From positions 1-64,000 of the forward strand of contig NZ_MUYM01000014.1 of the NCBI RefSeq assembly GCF_002150765.1: a stretch of DNA of 64,000 nt. Reading direction: 5' to 3'. Every line of letters begins with the position of its first letter. Position 1 is the stretch's first letter. The position numbers and the translations under genes are program-made. The DNA comes from Lentzea kentuckyensis (GTDB lineage Bacteria; Actinomycetota; Actinomycetes; Mycobacteriales; Pseudonocardiaceae). The notes below the pieces were generated by a model, which had not been told where the DNA came from, made no database searches, and saw only the letters and a program-made list of their open reading frames with translations. Below, piece by piece: positions 24,092-32,794 of this stretch.

Positions 24092-24260
24092 CTAGTGCCG
24101 TAACCGGCAGCCTTTGCCCCGTATTTCGGTGTCCAGACGGGTGGATCGCGGTGCCGGCCCCGCGTCCTCATCCTGGTTGGCTGCGGGTGCGGGGCCGGTG
24201 CCGCGAGGCGCCCTGCTGGGCGCCGGAAGACGCGGTGAAGGTTGCCGGTTACGGCACTAG
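24092..24260. repeat. 169-bp palindromic element with 23-bp terminal inverted repeats
   Basis: The ends 24092-24114 and 24238-24260 are inverted copies (22 of 23 matching), beginning CTAGTGCCGTAACCGG. A second nested pair lies inside (around CGGTGCCGGCCCCGC and GCGGGGCCGGTGCCG), and the stretches between are also loosely complementary, so the whole element is an imperfect palindrome. No coding frame fits. The right-hand CTAG supplies the TAG stop of the GH3 gene. It looks like a non-autonomous mobile element; compare 12981-13109, whose ends begin CTAGTACCG. Confidence 0.75.
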
Positions 24261-26863
24261 GTGCAGGGGACCACGTCCGGATCGGCGCCCGCCTTGGGCA
24301 CCCAACGCACGTTCGCGAAGGACGCCTGGAACGTGCCGTCGGTGTAGACCAGGAACGGGGTGTTGACGTTCTCCAGGTCCAGTCCCTTGTTGGAGAAGCA
24401 CGACACCGGGATCTTGACGGTCGCCTTCTGTCCGATCGGGAGGTTGCGGAACACCTGCGTGGCGTCGATCTCCGCCATGCACGGGTACACGCAGTGCGCG
24501 CTGACGACCGTGCGGTTGGCCGGGGCCTGGTGCACGATCACGTCGAACTGCATGGCCGCGTCGGCGTTGCCGTAGCCGCGCAGGTCGGCGCCGGCCGGGC
24601 TCTGCAGGTACACCTGGCCGGGGCCGGTGCCGGTCCACGTCGTCTTGAGCGCGTCCTGCTGGACGTTGACGTCGGACTGCACGACGTTGATCTCGGCGTG
24701 CGAGGCCTGGCCGTCGGGCCCGATCACGGTGCCGCCCCAGTTCTCGGGGGAGCCGATCATCGCCTGGTACGGCGCGATGTCCGCCCGGTTGAAGATCTCC
24801 AGGTCCTCGGTCGCCGTGCCACCGCCACCACCGGAGCACAGGGCGCCGGGGCTGGTCTCGTCGAGCTTGCCGACGTTGCCGGTCTGCCAGTCGCGCAGGC
24901 CGTAGCCGAGCTTGAACAGCGGGGCCTTGGCCGGCTCGCCGGGCAGTGCCGGGCAGGCCGCGCCGGGCCACGTGTAGGACAGCTTGCCGTTGAAACCGTT
25001 GTGGCGTCCCCGGATCAGCAGGTCGGCGATGCCGCCGCCCTCGGTGCCGGGCAGCCAGGCGGCCACGAACGCGTCGGAGCGGTTGATCTCCTTGTTCATG
25101 TACAGAGCGCGGCCGCCGACGTAGACGGTGATGACCGGCTTGCCCTTGCCGGACACCTTGTCCAGCACGGCGAGGTCCTGCGGCTGCAGGCGCGCGGCCT
25201 CGAACGACCGCTTGCCGAGGTCGCCCACGCCCTCCGCGTACGGCGTCTCACCGATCACGGCGATGACGGCGTCGAACTGCGCCGGATCCACGTTGTCGGC
25301 CGTCTCGGCGAACGTGACGTTGGCGGCGCCCAGCGTGTCCTGGATGCCCTTGAGGATGCTGGTGGCGTTGGGGAAGTCGGCGTTGGTGTTGCCGGTGCCC
25401 TGCCAGGACAGCGTCCAGCCACCGGTCTGGTTGCCGATGTTGTCGGCGCTCTTGCCGACCACCAGAACCTTGCTGCGCTTGGACAACGGCAGGGTTCGGT
25501 TGTTGTTCTTCAGCAGCACGGCGGACTCGCGCACGGCCTCGCGAGCGAGTTCCTTGTGCAGCAGCGCCTCCTGCTCGCCGGCGTGGTCGCGCTGCGACGG
25601 CTTCGGCGCGTCGAACGTGCCGGCGCGCAGCTTGACGCGCAGGATCCGGGCGACGGCGTCGTCGATGCGTGCCAGCGGGATCTGCCCGGACTCGACCTGG
25701 GCGATCGTGTTGGTGATGAACGCCTTCCAGTCGTTGGGCACCATGATGATGTCCATGCCGGCGTTGATCGCCTGCGGGCAGCTGGCGTTGGTGCAGCCGG
25801 TGACCTGGCCGATGCCGTTCCAGTCGGAGACGAGCAGGCCGTCGAAGCCCATCTTCTCCTTGAGGATGCCGGTCTGCACGTACTTGCTGCCGTGCACCTT
25901 GCCCTCGTTGATGACGTCGTTCGTCCAGCTGTTGAACGAGATCATCACGGTCTGCGCACCCGCGGCCAGTGCCCCGTAGTAGCCCTGTCCGTGAATGTTG
26001 ATCATGTCCTGCTCGGACGCGGCGTTGACGCCCTGGTCCTTGCCGCCGGTCGTGCCGCCGTCACCGAGGAAGTGCTTGGCGGTGGCGATCACGCCGTCCT
26101 CGCCGATGCGCTTCTTCGCGTTGTCCTGCAAGCCCTTGATTGCCTCGAAGCCGTACGCGCGGGTGATCCGCGGGTCCTCGGAGAAGCCCTCGTACGTGCG
26201 GCCCCACCGGTCGTCCTGCACGACCGCGAGCGTCGGCGAGAACGCCCAGTCCTGGCCGGTCGCGCGAATCTGCTCGGCCGTGGCCTCGTTGATGTCGCGG
26301 ATGAGGCACGGGTCGTGCGCGGCGCCGAGACCGATGTTGTGCGGGAAGACCGTCGCGCCGTAGACGTTGTTGTTGCCGTGCACCGCGTCAATGCCCCAGA
26401 TGACGGGAATCTTGGTGCGCGTGGCCTTCGAGGCGTCCCAGTAGGCGTCCGCGAGCTTCAGCCAGTCCTGCGGCGTGGCCTTCTTGTTCGCGCCGGGCCA
26501 GCTACCCCCACCGTTGAGCACGGAGCCGAACCCGTAGGTCGTGACGTCCTGTGCCGTGATGGCGCCGATCTCGGGCTGCGTCATCTGGCCGACCTTCTCG
26601 GCCAGCGTCATGTTCCTGAGGATCGCCTTGATGCGAGCCTCGTCCTTGCGGTCCCCCTTGAGCTGGCTCTCGACCTTGGGCCAGTCCTTGAGGGTGGGCA
26701 GGGACTTCTCGATGCGGGCGCACCCGTGCTCCGTCCGGGGCTGCCCGATGACCGTCTGCTTCGACCCGTGCTGCTGCGCGTCGGGCGCGGCGGCGGCGGC
26801 CGACGTGGCGCTGGCGGCGAGCGTCAGCCCCAGCACTGCGGCGAGAGTGCTTCTCCAATGCAT
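24257..26863 (-). CDS. Secreted GH3 beta-glucosidase/glucanase with C-terminal ExoP-like domain
   Basis: 868 residues from the ATG at 26863 (MHWRSTLAAVLGLTLAAS, signal peptide), with AGGA 8 bases ahead. The GH3 core shows KHFLGDG (263-269), the nucleophile D347 in LLVSDWNG, and the second alpha/beta sandwich (RESAVLLKNNNRTLPLS). Residues about 620-868 are a beta-sandwich extension as in ExoP-type exo-1,3/1,4-beta-glucanases from actinomycetes. It acts outside the cell on cello- or laminari-oligosaccharides. A CebR-like operator lies 38 bases upstream. The stop codon lies within the palindromic element at 24092-24260, so the very end may have been altered by insertion. Confidence 0.93.
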   Translation of the reverse strand: MHWRSTLAAVLGLTLAASATSAAAAAPDAQQHGSKQTVIGQPRTEHGCARIEKSLPTLKDWPKVESQLKGDRKDEARIKAILRNMTLAEKVGQMTQPEIGAITAQDVTTYGFGSVLNGGGSWPGANKKATPQDWLKLADAYWDASKATRTKIPVIWGIDAVHGNNNVYGATVFPHNIGLGAAHDPCLIRDINEATAEQIRATGQDWAFSPTLAVVQDDRWGRTYEGFSEDPRITRAYGFEAIKGLQDNAKKRIGEDGVIATAKHFLGDGGTTGGKDQGVNAASEQDMINIHGQGYYGALAAGAQTVMISFNSWTNDVINEGKVHGSKYVQTGILKEKMGFDGLLVSDWNGIGQVTGCTNASCPQAINAGMDIIMVPNDWKAFITNTIAQVESGQIPLARIDDAVARILRVKLRAGTFDAPKPSQRDHAGEQEALLHKELAREAVRESAVLLKNNNRTLPLSKRSKVLVVGKSADNIGNQTGGWTLSWQGTGNTNADFPNATSILKGIQDTLGAANVTFAETADNVDPAQFDAVIAVIGETPYAEGVGDLGKRSFEAARLQPQDLAVLDKVSGKGKPVITVYVGGRALYMNKEINRSDAFVAAWLPGTEGGGIADLLIRGRHNGFNGKLSYTWPGAACPALPGEPAKAPLFKLGYGLRDWQTGNVGKLDETSPGALCSGGGGGTATEDLEIFNRADIAPYQAMIGSPENWGGTVIGPDGQASHAEINVVQSDVNVQQDALKTTWTGTGPGQVYLQSPAGADLRGYGNADAAMQFDVIVHQAPANRTVVSAHCVYPCMAEIDATQVFRNLPIGQKATVKIPVSCFSNKGLDLENVNTPFLVYTDGTFQASFANVRWVPKAGADPDVVPCT

Positions 26864-26900
26864 GGGGTGGATCCTCAACGGCGTGTTACGTCCGCGTCAA

Positions 26901-26914
26901 TGGGAACGCTCTCA
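26901..26914. promoter_or_regulatory. CebR-like LacI-family operator before the GH3 gene
   Basis: TGGGAACGCTCTCA matches the cellobiose-repressor operator TGGGAGCGCTCCCA at 12 of 14 positions and lies in the 5' region of the GH3 gene. In Streptomyces, CebR releases such sites on binding cello-oligosaccharides. No LacI gene is in this window. Confidence 0.65.
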
Positions 26915-27268
26915 CGACTTTTTTCCGGAACTCTTCCGGACGAACCACGCATACCGTCACCTGGTCGTTCGCTCGCCCTCGCTTGGCCGTGGGGGTGGTG
27001 GGCCGGATGGGTGGCTGGGGTGGGCGGGCTGGGTGACGGCCGGTGGGGTGGTCGCCTGCCGTGCGTCGGGTCTCACCCAGCGCGGCAGGAGTCATGCCAA
27101 CCCAGCCGCGTCTCACCCGGCGCGGTGCTGCTCCGCACTGCTCGCCGCGCCGCAGTCGAACCCTGCGGCACGGGCTCACGGCAGTCGGCTGAGGGCCCTT
27201 CGCGATCGGCCGGCCGCAGGCGAACGGCCCCCGGTTCCCGTAGGAGCCAGAGGCCGTCGCGACGAACG
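26915..27268. other. Gap between GH3 and gltX genes, with likely gltX terminator
   Basis: 354 bases without a convincing gene. It contains a G/T-rich stretch (26985-27050) and an inverted pair GGGCCCTTCGC (27193-27203) / GCGAACGGCCC (27220-27230, 10 of 11) downstream of the leftward gltX gene, a plausible terminator. Nothing else is recognised. Confidence 0.5.
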
Positions 27269-28915
27269 TCAGCCTGCCAGCGCGCGCACTCGGCGCAGGA
27301 CCTCGTCCTTGCCCAGCGTGCGGGCCACCGCGTGCAGGTCCGGGCTGCGGGTCGAGCCGGTCAGGGAGACGCGGATCAGCTGCGCCGCCTCCTTGATCGA
27401 GCCGGGGTAGGCGTCCGGGTTCTTCTTGAACTCCTTGGGGTTCGGCGCGAAGCCGTGCTTGCCGGCGAGCTCGCGGATCTGGCCGAACCACTCCTGGCCG
27501 TCCTCGACATCCACGTACCCGTCGGCGAAGTCCGCGGCGAACGCCGAGATCAGGTCCGGGGACAGGCCGCCCAGGCGCTCGTCGGCGCGGTCGGACACCA
27601 GCTCGAACAGCGACGGGAAGAAGAAGCCGTAGGCGGTGCGGAAGTCGGACCACTTGCGGAGGTCCTTGCGCGGGTTGGCGACCTCCGGGCCGCGCTCGAC
27701 CTGAAGGGCCGCCAGGGCCTCGTCGCGCGAGTCGGCCAGCACGGAGACCAGAGCCGGGTCGTAGGTCGCGGCCCAGGCCGAGATGCGGGCGATGATCTCG
27801 TCGCCGGAGAGCGTGGCCACGTAGTCGGCGGCGATGTCCTCCAGCTTGACCAGGTCGACCAGCGGGCCGGCGACACCACACTCGGCCAGGGAAATCGGAG
27901 CCGCCAGCGCTTCCGCCAGGGGCAGGTCGGCCAGGCGGGCGTTCACCAGGCCGCGCAGGTAGTACTGGACGGCCTCGGCCGGGAAGCCCGCCTCGATGAA
28001 GAACTCGACGGAGGCCTCGGGGTCCTTGCGCTTCGAGAGCTTGCGGCGGGAACCACCCTGCTGCTTCATCAGCGGCGCGATGTGGGCGTACTCGACGCGC
28101 TCGAAGCCGAGGGCGTCGAACAGCTGCAGGTGGGTCGGGACGGAGGAGATCCACTCCTCGCCGCGGATCACCAGGTTCACGCGCATCAGGTGGTCGTCGA
28201 CGGCGTGCGCGAAGTGGTACGTGGGCAGGCGCGGGGACTGGTCGGAGGCCTTGAGGATCACCACGTCGTTGCGGTTGGCCTCGTGCTCCAGCGTGCCGCG
28301 GATGGCGTCCACGAACGACGTGCGCTCGCCCGCCTTGCCCGGCGAGCGGAAGCGGACGACGTACGGGCGGCCGGCCTCAAGAGCCTCGGCAACGTCCTCG
28401 GCGGTCTTGTCGCGCCAGATCGCCCAGCGGCCGTAGTAGCCGGTGGGGAGCTTGGTGGCCTGCTGGCGCGCGGTGATGTCCGCGAGCTCTTCCTTCGTGG
28501 CGAAGCAGAGGTAGGCCTTGTCCGAGCGCAGCAGCTCACGCACGTAGGTCAGGTAGATCTGCTCGCGCTGCGACTGGTGGTACGGGCCGTAGGCGCCCAC
28601 GGAGTCGGCCTCGTCGGGCTCGATCCCGAAGTACTTGAACGCGGCGTTGAACTGGTCCACCGCGCCGGCGACCTCACGCGCCTGGTCGGTGTCCTCGACG
28701 CGCACGATGTACGAGCCGCCCGACTGCGTGGCGAGGTCGCGGTCGATCATGCCGACGTACAGGCCGCCGATGTGCAGGAACCCGGTCGGCGACGGGCCCA
28801 GACGGGTGACCTTGGCGTCCGCGCCCAGCCCGCGAGGCGGGTACTGCTCCTCCCAGAACGACGGCTCGGGCAGGTCCGAGGGGAAGAGGGCGTCGACGAC
28901 GGCACGGTCGAGCAT
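27269..28915 (-). CDS. gltX: Glutamyl-tRNA synthetase-like class I synthetase
   Basis: 548 residues from the ATG at 28915; the much longer open frame upstream to 30241 runs antisense through the dehydrogenase gene and is ignored. Class I signatures: PSPTGFLHIGG (HIGG at 48-51) and RRKLSKRKDPEAS (KMSKS loop). ARLADLPLAEALAA and later helices form the anticodon-binding part. It is longer than the usual actinobacterial GluRS (about 490 residues) and the N-terminus has an extra about 30 residues before the HIGG strand. It may be the main enzyme or a second copy; only the rest of the genome can tell. Confidence 0.88.
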   Translation of the reverse strand: MLDRAVVDALFPSDLPEPSFWEEQYPPRGLGADAKVTRLGPSPTGFLHIGGLYVGMIDRDLATQSGGSYIVRVEDTDQAREVAGAVDQFNAAFKYFGIEPDEADSVGAYGPYHQSQREQIYLTYVRELLRSDKAYLCFATKEELADITARQQATKLPTGYYGRWAIWRDKTAEDVAEALEAGRPYVVRFRSPGKAGERTSFVDAIRGTLEHEANRNDVVILKASDQSPRLPTYHFAHAVDDHLMRVNLVIRGEEWISSVPTHLQLFDALGFERVEYAHIAPLMKQQGGSRRKLSKRKDPEASVEFFIEAGFPAEAVQYYLRGLVNARLADLPLAEALAAPISLAECGVAGPLVDLVKLEDIAADYVATLSGDEIIARISAWAATYDPALVSVLADSRDEALAALQVERGPEVANPRKDLRKWSDFRTAYGFFFPSLFELVSDRADERLGGLSPDLISAFAADFADGYVDVEDGQEWFGQIRELAGKHGFAPNPKEFKKNPDAYPGSIKEAAQLIRVSLTGSTRSPDLHAVARTLGKDEVLRRVRALAG

Positions 28916-28990
28916 CGCTGGGGGTCTCCAAACCGGGGAAAGAGAGTCGTCCCAGGTTATCAACGCACGACCGCGGGGAACGCCCTGGGC

Positions 28991-30172
28991 ATGAAGGCAG
29001 TCACTTGGCACGGCAAACGCGACGTCCGGGTCGACAGCGTCCCCGATCCGGCTCTCAAGGAACCGGAGGACGTGATCGTGAAGATCACCTCCAGCGGCAT
29101 CTGCGGGTCGGACCTGCACCTTTACGAGGTGCTCGGGCCGTTCCTGACCGAGGGCGACATTCTCGGGCACGAACCGATGGGCGTGGTGGAGGAGGTCGGC
29201 GCCGCGGTCACCGAGCTGAAACCCGGCGACCGGGTGGTGATCCCGTTCAACGTCTCGTGCAACTCCTGCGCGATGTGCGCGCAGGGCCTGCAGAGCCAGT
29301 GCGAGACCACCCAGGTCAGAGAACACGGGTCCGGCGCCGCGCTCTTCGGCTACACCAAGCTCTACGGCCAGGTCCCCGGCGGCCAGGCGGAGTATCTGCG
29401 GGTCCCGTTCGGCAACAAGCTGCCGATCAAGGTGCCGGAGGGCCCGCAGGACGACAGGTTCGTCTACTTGAGCGACGTCCTGCCCACGGCCTGGCAGGCC
29501 GTCGAGTACGCAGGCGTCCAGGCGGACTCCACCGTCGCCGTCCTGGGTCTCGGCCCGATCGGCGACATGGCGTGCCGGGTCGCCCAGCACAAGGGCGCCA
29601 GGGCGATCGGCATCGACCTCGTCCCCGAACGGCTCGCGCGCGCCAAGGCCCGCGGCATCGAGACCATCGACCTGCGCGGCGCCGGCAAGCGTCTCACCGA
29701 GGTCGTCAAGGACCTCACGAACGGCCGAGGCCCGGACGCGGTGATCGACGCGGTCGGCATGGAGGCCCACGGCGCGCCGGTCGGCAAGCTCGCCCAGCAG
29801 CTCACCGGCCTGCTGCCGGACACGATGGCCCAGAAGCTGATGAAGGAAGCGGGCGTCGACCGGCTGAAGGCGCTCTACACCGCGATCGACATGGTGCGCC
29901 GCGGCGGCACGGTCTCGATCGTCGGCGTGTACGGCGGCATGGCGGACCCGCTGCCGATGCTGACCATGTTCGACAAGCAGCTGCAGCTGCGGATGGGGCA
30001 GGCCAACGTGTGGCGCTGGGTCCCGGAGATCCTGCCGCTGCTCACCGACGACGACCCGCTGGGTGTCGACGACTTCGCCACGCACCGCTTGCCGCTCGAA
30101 GACGCCCCCTCGGCGTACGAGACGTTCCAGAAGAAGAACGACGGCATGGTCAAAGTGCTGCTCAAACCTTGA
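28991..30172 (+). CDS. Zinc-dependent alcohol/formaldehyde dehydrogenase (MDR family)
   Basis: 393 residues. Catalytic zinc ligands C38, H60 and E61 (GICGSDLH, GHEPMG) and four structural-zinc Cys (C90, C93, C96, C104) are all present. The NAD-binding motif is VAVLGLGPIGDMA. The insert-rich C-terminal half (KLAQQLTGLLPDTMAQKL) is like the glutathione-independent formaldehyde dehydrogenase/threonine-dehydrogenase-like subgroup found in actinomycetes. It is divergent from gltX over 75 bases and followed after 19 bases by the Sua5/YciO gene. Substrate not settled. Confidence 0.9.
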   Translation: MKAVTWHGKRDVRVDSVPDPALKEPEDVIVKITSSGICGSDLHLYEVLGPFLTEGDILGHEPMGVVEEVGAAVTELKPGDRVVIPFNVSCNSCAMCAQGLQSQCETTQVREHGSGAALFGYTKLYGQVPGGQAEYLRVPFGNKLPIKVPEGPQDDRFVYLSDVLPTAWQAVEYAGVQADSTVAVLGLGPIGDMACRVAQHKGARAIGIDLVPERLARAKARGIETIDLRGAGKRLTEVVKDLTNGRGPDAVIDAVGMEAHGAPVGKLAQQLTGLLPDTMAQKLMKEAGVDRLKALYTAIDMVRRGGTVSIVGVYGGMADPLPMLTMFDKQLQLRMGQANVWRWVPEILPLLTDDDPLGVDDFATHRLPLEDAPSAYETFQKKNDGMVKVLLKP

Positions 30173-30191
30173 TCGGCATATCCTGCCCCGC

Positions 30192-30761
30192 ATGGCCAAG
30201 TACCTCGACGTCCACCCGGTCAACCCGCAGAAGCGCGCCATCGACCAGGCTGTGCGGATCCTGCAGGAGGACGGCCTGATCGCGTACCCGACCGACTCCT
30301 GCTACGCGCTCGGCTGCCGCCTGGGCAACAAGGACGGCATCGACCGCATCCGCGAGATCCGCAAGCTCGACGACAAGCACCACTTCACGCTGATGTGCGA
30401 GAACTTCGCGCAGCTCGGCCAGTTCGTGGTGGTCGACAACGCGGTGTTCCGCGCGATCAAGGCCTCCACGCCGGGCAACTACACGTTCATCCTGCCCGCG
30501 ACGAAGGAGGTGCCGCGCCGCATGATGCACCCGAAGAAGAAGACGGTGGGCGCGCGCATCCCCGACCACGTCGTGACGCAGGCGCTGCTGGAGGCGATGG
30601 GCGAGCCGCTGCTCACGTCCACGCTGCTGCTGCCCGACGAGGCCGAGCCGCTGGTGCAGGGCTGGGAGATCAAGGAACGGCTCGACCACGTGGTGGACTT
30701 CTCCAGCGGCGAGGCGGAGATCATCCGCTACGGCGCGGGCGACGCCGAGCGGTTCGAATAG
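30192..30761 (+). CDS. Sua5/YciO/YrdC-family protein
   Basis: 189 residues from the ATG at 30192. The YrdC-like fold is evident: GLIAYPTDSCYALGC (RNA/nucleotide site), KLDDKHHFTLMC, TPGNYTFILPATKEVPRR and TVGARIPDH. Sua5/YrdC makes threonylcarbamoyl-AMP for t6A in tRNA. This sequence is closer to the YciO branch (KLDDKHHFTLMCENF), whose role is less certain. It is probably co-transcribed with the dehydrogenase. Confidence 0.88.
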   Translation: MAKYLDVHPVNPQKRAIDQAVRILQEDGLIAYPTDSCYALGCRLGNKDGIDRIREIRKLDDKHHFTLMCENFAQLGQFVVVDNAVFRAIKASTPGNYTFILPATKEVPRRMMHPKKKTVGARIPDHVVTQALLEAMGEPLLTSTLLLPDEAEPLVQGWEIKERLDHVVDFSSGEAEIIRYGAGDAERFE

Positions 30762-30764
30762 CCG

Positions 30765-32588
30765 CTACGACACGACCAGCGCGTAGTCGGCGTCGGTCGC
30801 GGCCGTCTCGACGTGGCCGTCCACGTTGACCGCGGTCGCGATCACCTCGACGGTCCACGTTCCCGCGTCCGCGGCGTCGACGAGCACGTTCTCCACGGTG
30901 TCGACGGTGTTCGCGGCACCGCCGGCCAAGGACCAGTTGCCGGCGTCCAGGCCGTAGTTGCCCCAGTAGACGGTGCCGTCGGGCGCGGTGACCTTCAACG
31001 ACAGATCGTTGACGGTCGCCTTGGTCGCGGTCGGCGAACCGGCCGGGTCCGTGTACGCGAGCGTCGCGCGCAGCGGCGTCTTGCCGTCGGTCGTCACGGT
31101 GTACTTGCGCGTCTGACCGGTCGTGACGAGGTCGGTCTCGTTCACCAGCACGGGCAGCTTCCAGCCACCGGCCTTCGCACGGTCGTACAGGTTGCGGACG
31201 GACGCGGTGCCCCAGCCCTGATGCGTGCGCGTCTGGTCGTGCGCGGCGCCGATGAACGGGTGCTGGTTGGCGGTGTTGATCAGCAGTGCCTTCGCGGTCG
31301 CCGCGTGCGGGCGTGCGGCGAACACGTCACGTCCCTTGCCGGGACCGCCGTCGAACACGCCGTCGGCCCACATCTGGAACATCAGGCCGGCGTTGCCGCA
31401 GGTGATCGGCGTGGCGCCGGACGTGCCCCCGAACGACGCCGTGTAGGAGGTGTCGTTGCTGGACGACGTGGTGTCGATCTGGTCGTAGTAGTTCGACAGC
31501 TCCGGCTTGATGCGGCCGTCGGCGGCGGGACCGATCGACGCGCCGCGGTTCCACTTGTCGTCGGTGCGGTCGAGGGTGTTGTAGTGGTAGTGGCCGCCGA
31601 CCGAGAGCACGTTCTTCGCCCACGCCTGCGGACGCGACGACTGCGATCCCGCGTTGCTCTGCGACTGGCAGATCAGGATGTCGTGGTCGAACACGATCCG
31701 GTCCATCTGCTGGGAGACCGCCGTGTATTTGGTGGTGAGCGAGTCGCCCCAGCTGTTCGACTGGAACACGGCGCGGTACTGGCCGGCCGGGTCGACGAGC
31801 TGCTTGGTGTGCGCGTAGCGGTCACCGCTGTTGTAGACGGCCGTGATGCCCTGGCCTTCGGGCAGCAGGCCGCGGCGGGTGGGCGAGACACCGGACGCGA
31901 AGATCTGCCCGAACGTCGAGGTGCCGTGCGAGGTGTCCGTCGAGTTGGCGGTGTGCTGCACCGGCGGACGGGCGCGGAACTCCTGGTGCGTCAGGCGGAA
32001 CCCGCCGTCCATCACCTCGCCGCGCACGCCCTGGCCGCGGTAGCCGCCGGCGGTCTCGACGTGGTTGGCGCCGGACGACTCGCGCGACTTGTCCATGTCG
32101 GTCTCCGGCGCGGACACCGGGTCGACGGCGATCACCGCGGGCAGCTTCGCGACCTGCGCGACCTGGCCCGCGTCGAGCACTGCCATGATGTGCTCACGGC
32201 TCGTGGACACCTCGACCACCTTGCCGCCCAAGGACTTCACCTTGTCGGCGACGATCTTCTGGTCCCGCTCGTCCTGCTCGGCCAGCGCGATCAGGTAGGT
32301 CGAGGAACCGCCCAGCGCGGCGATCTGCGGCTGGGCCTGGAACGGACGCACCTCGCGTACGTAGCTCAACCGCGAGACGCGTGAGGTGCTCGTCATGCGG
32401 GCCACGTAGGTGCCGTCCTGGACGAACACGCCGAGCCGCACGCCGAGGCCCTTGAGCTGGTGACGCTGGGCGTCGGACAGGGTGGTGCGGAACTGCAGCA
32501 GGTAAGCGCTCTCCGCCGGAGCCGCGACCGCCGGCACGACGCTGATCAGCGCGAACGCGGATAATGCCGAGATTATTGTGCGCAGCAC
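30765..32588 (-). CDS. Secreted S8 (subtilisin-like) serine protease
   Basis: 607 residues. The GTG at 32588 is chosen (GGAGG 8 bases ahead; start LRTIISALSAFALISVVPAVAA, signal peptide). A propeptide-like N-terminal region (AYLLQFRTTLSDAQRHQLKGL) precedes the catalytic domain. The catalytic triad is Asp in GEVMDGGF, His in SHGTSTFGQIF and Ser in SFGGTSGATPI. The C-terminal about 130 residues form a P-proprotein-like beta sandwich (PLRATLAYTDPAGS ... TWTVEVIATAVN). Convergent with the Sua5/YciO gene, 3 bases apart. Likely role: extracellular protein breakdown. Confidence 0.93.
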   Translation of the reverse strand: MLRTIISALSAFALISVVPAVAAPAESAYLLQFRTTLSDAQRHQLKGLGVRLGVFVQDGTYVARMTSTSRVSRLSYVREVRPFQAQPQIAALGGSSTYLIALAEQDERDQKIVADKVKSLGGKVVEVSTSREHIMAVLDAGQVAQVAKLPAVIAVDPVSAPETDMDKSRESSGANHVETAGGYRGQGVRGEVMDGGFRLTHQEFRARPPVQHTANSTDTSHGTSTFGQIFASGVSPTRRGLLPEGQGITAVYNSGDRYAHTKQLVDPAGQYRAVFQSNSWGDSLTTKYTAVSQQMDRIVFDHDILICQSQSNAGSQSSRPQAWAKNVLSVGGHYHYNTLDRTDDKWNRGASIGPAADGRIKPELSNYYDQIDTTSSSNDTSYTASFGGTSGATPITCGNAGLMFQMWADGVFDGGPGKGRDVFAARPHAATAKALLINTANQHPFIGAAHDQTRTHQGWGTASVRNLYDRAKAGGWKLPVLVNETDLVTTGQTRKYTVTTDGKTPLRATLAYTDPAGSPTATKATVNDLSLKVTAPDGTVYWGNYGLDAGNWSLAGGAANTVDTVENVLVDAADAGTWTVEVIATAVNVDGHVETAATDADYALVVS

Positions 32589-32794
32589 GAATACGACCTC
32601 CACATCAGGCAGGGTCGGCGGGGACTGGAGGGAGTCACCGCCCGTGACCAGGACGTTACCGCGAAAGACCAGGTCAGGACATCAGTCGATCGGCGGTGAT
32701 CATCGCGACCGGCGGTGTAGAAGAATCCATCCGGAGTAACGTCACGGCGAGTAGGCCCGACATGCCCGGCAAAGCATTTCCGCGCGGAGGACGG

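Noticed and set aside
24242-30172. A continuous open frame of 1976 codons on the plus strand
   Set aside because: It runs antisense through GH3 and gltX, which have clear family motifs; long open frames are expected opposite high-GC genes. Only its last part (28991-30172) is real.
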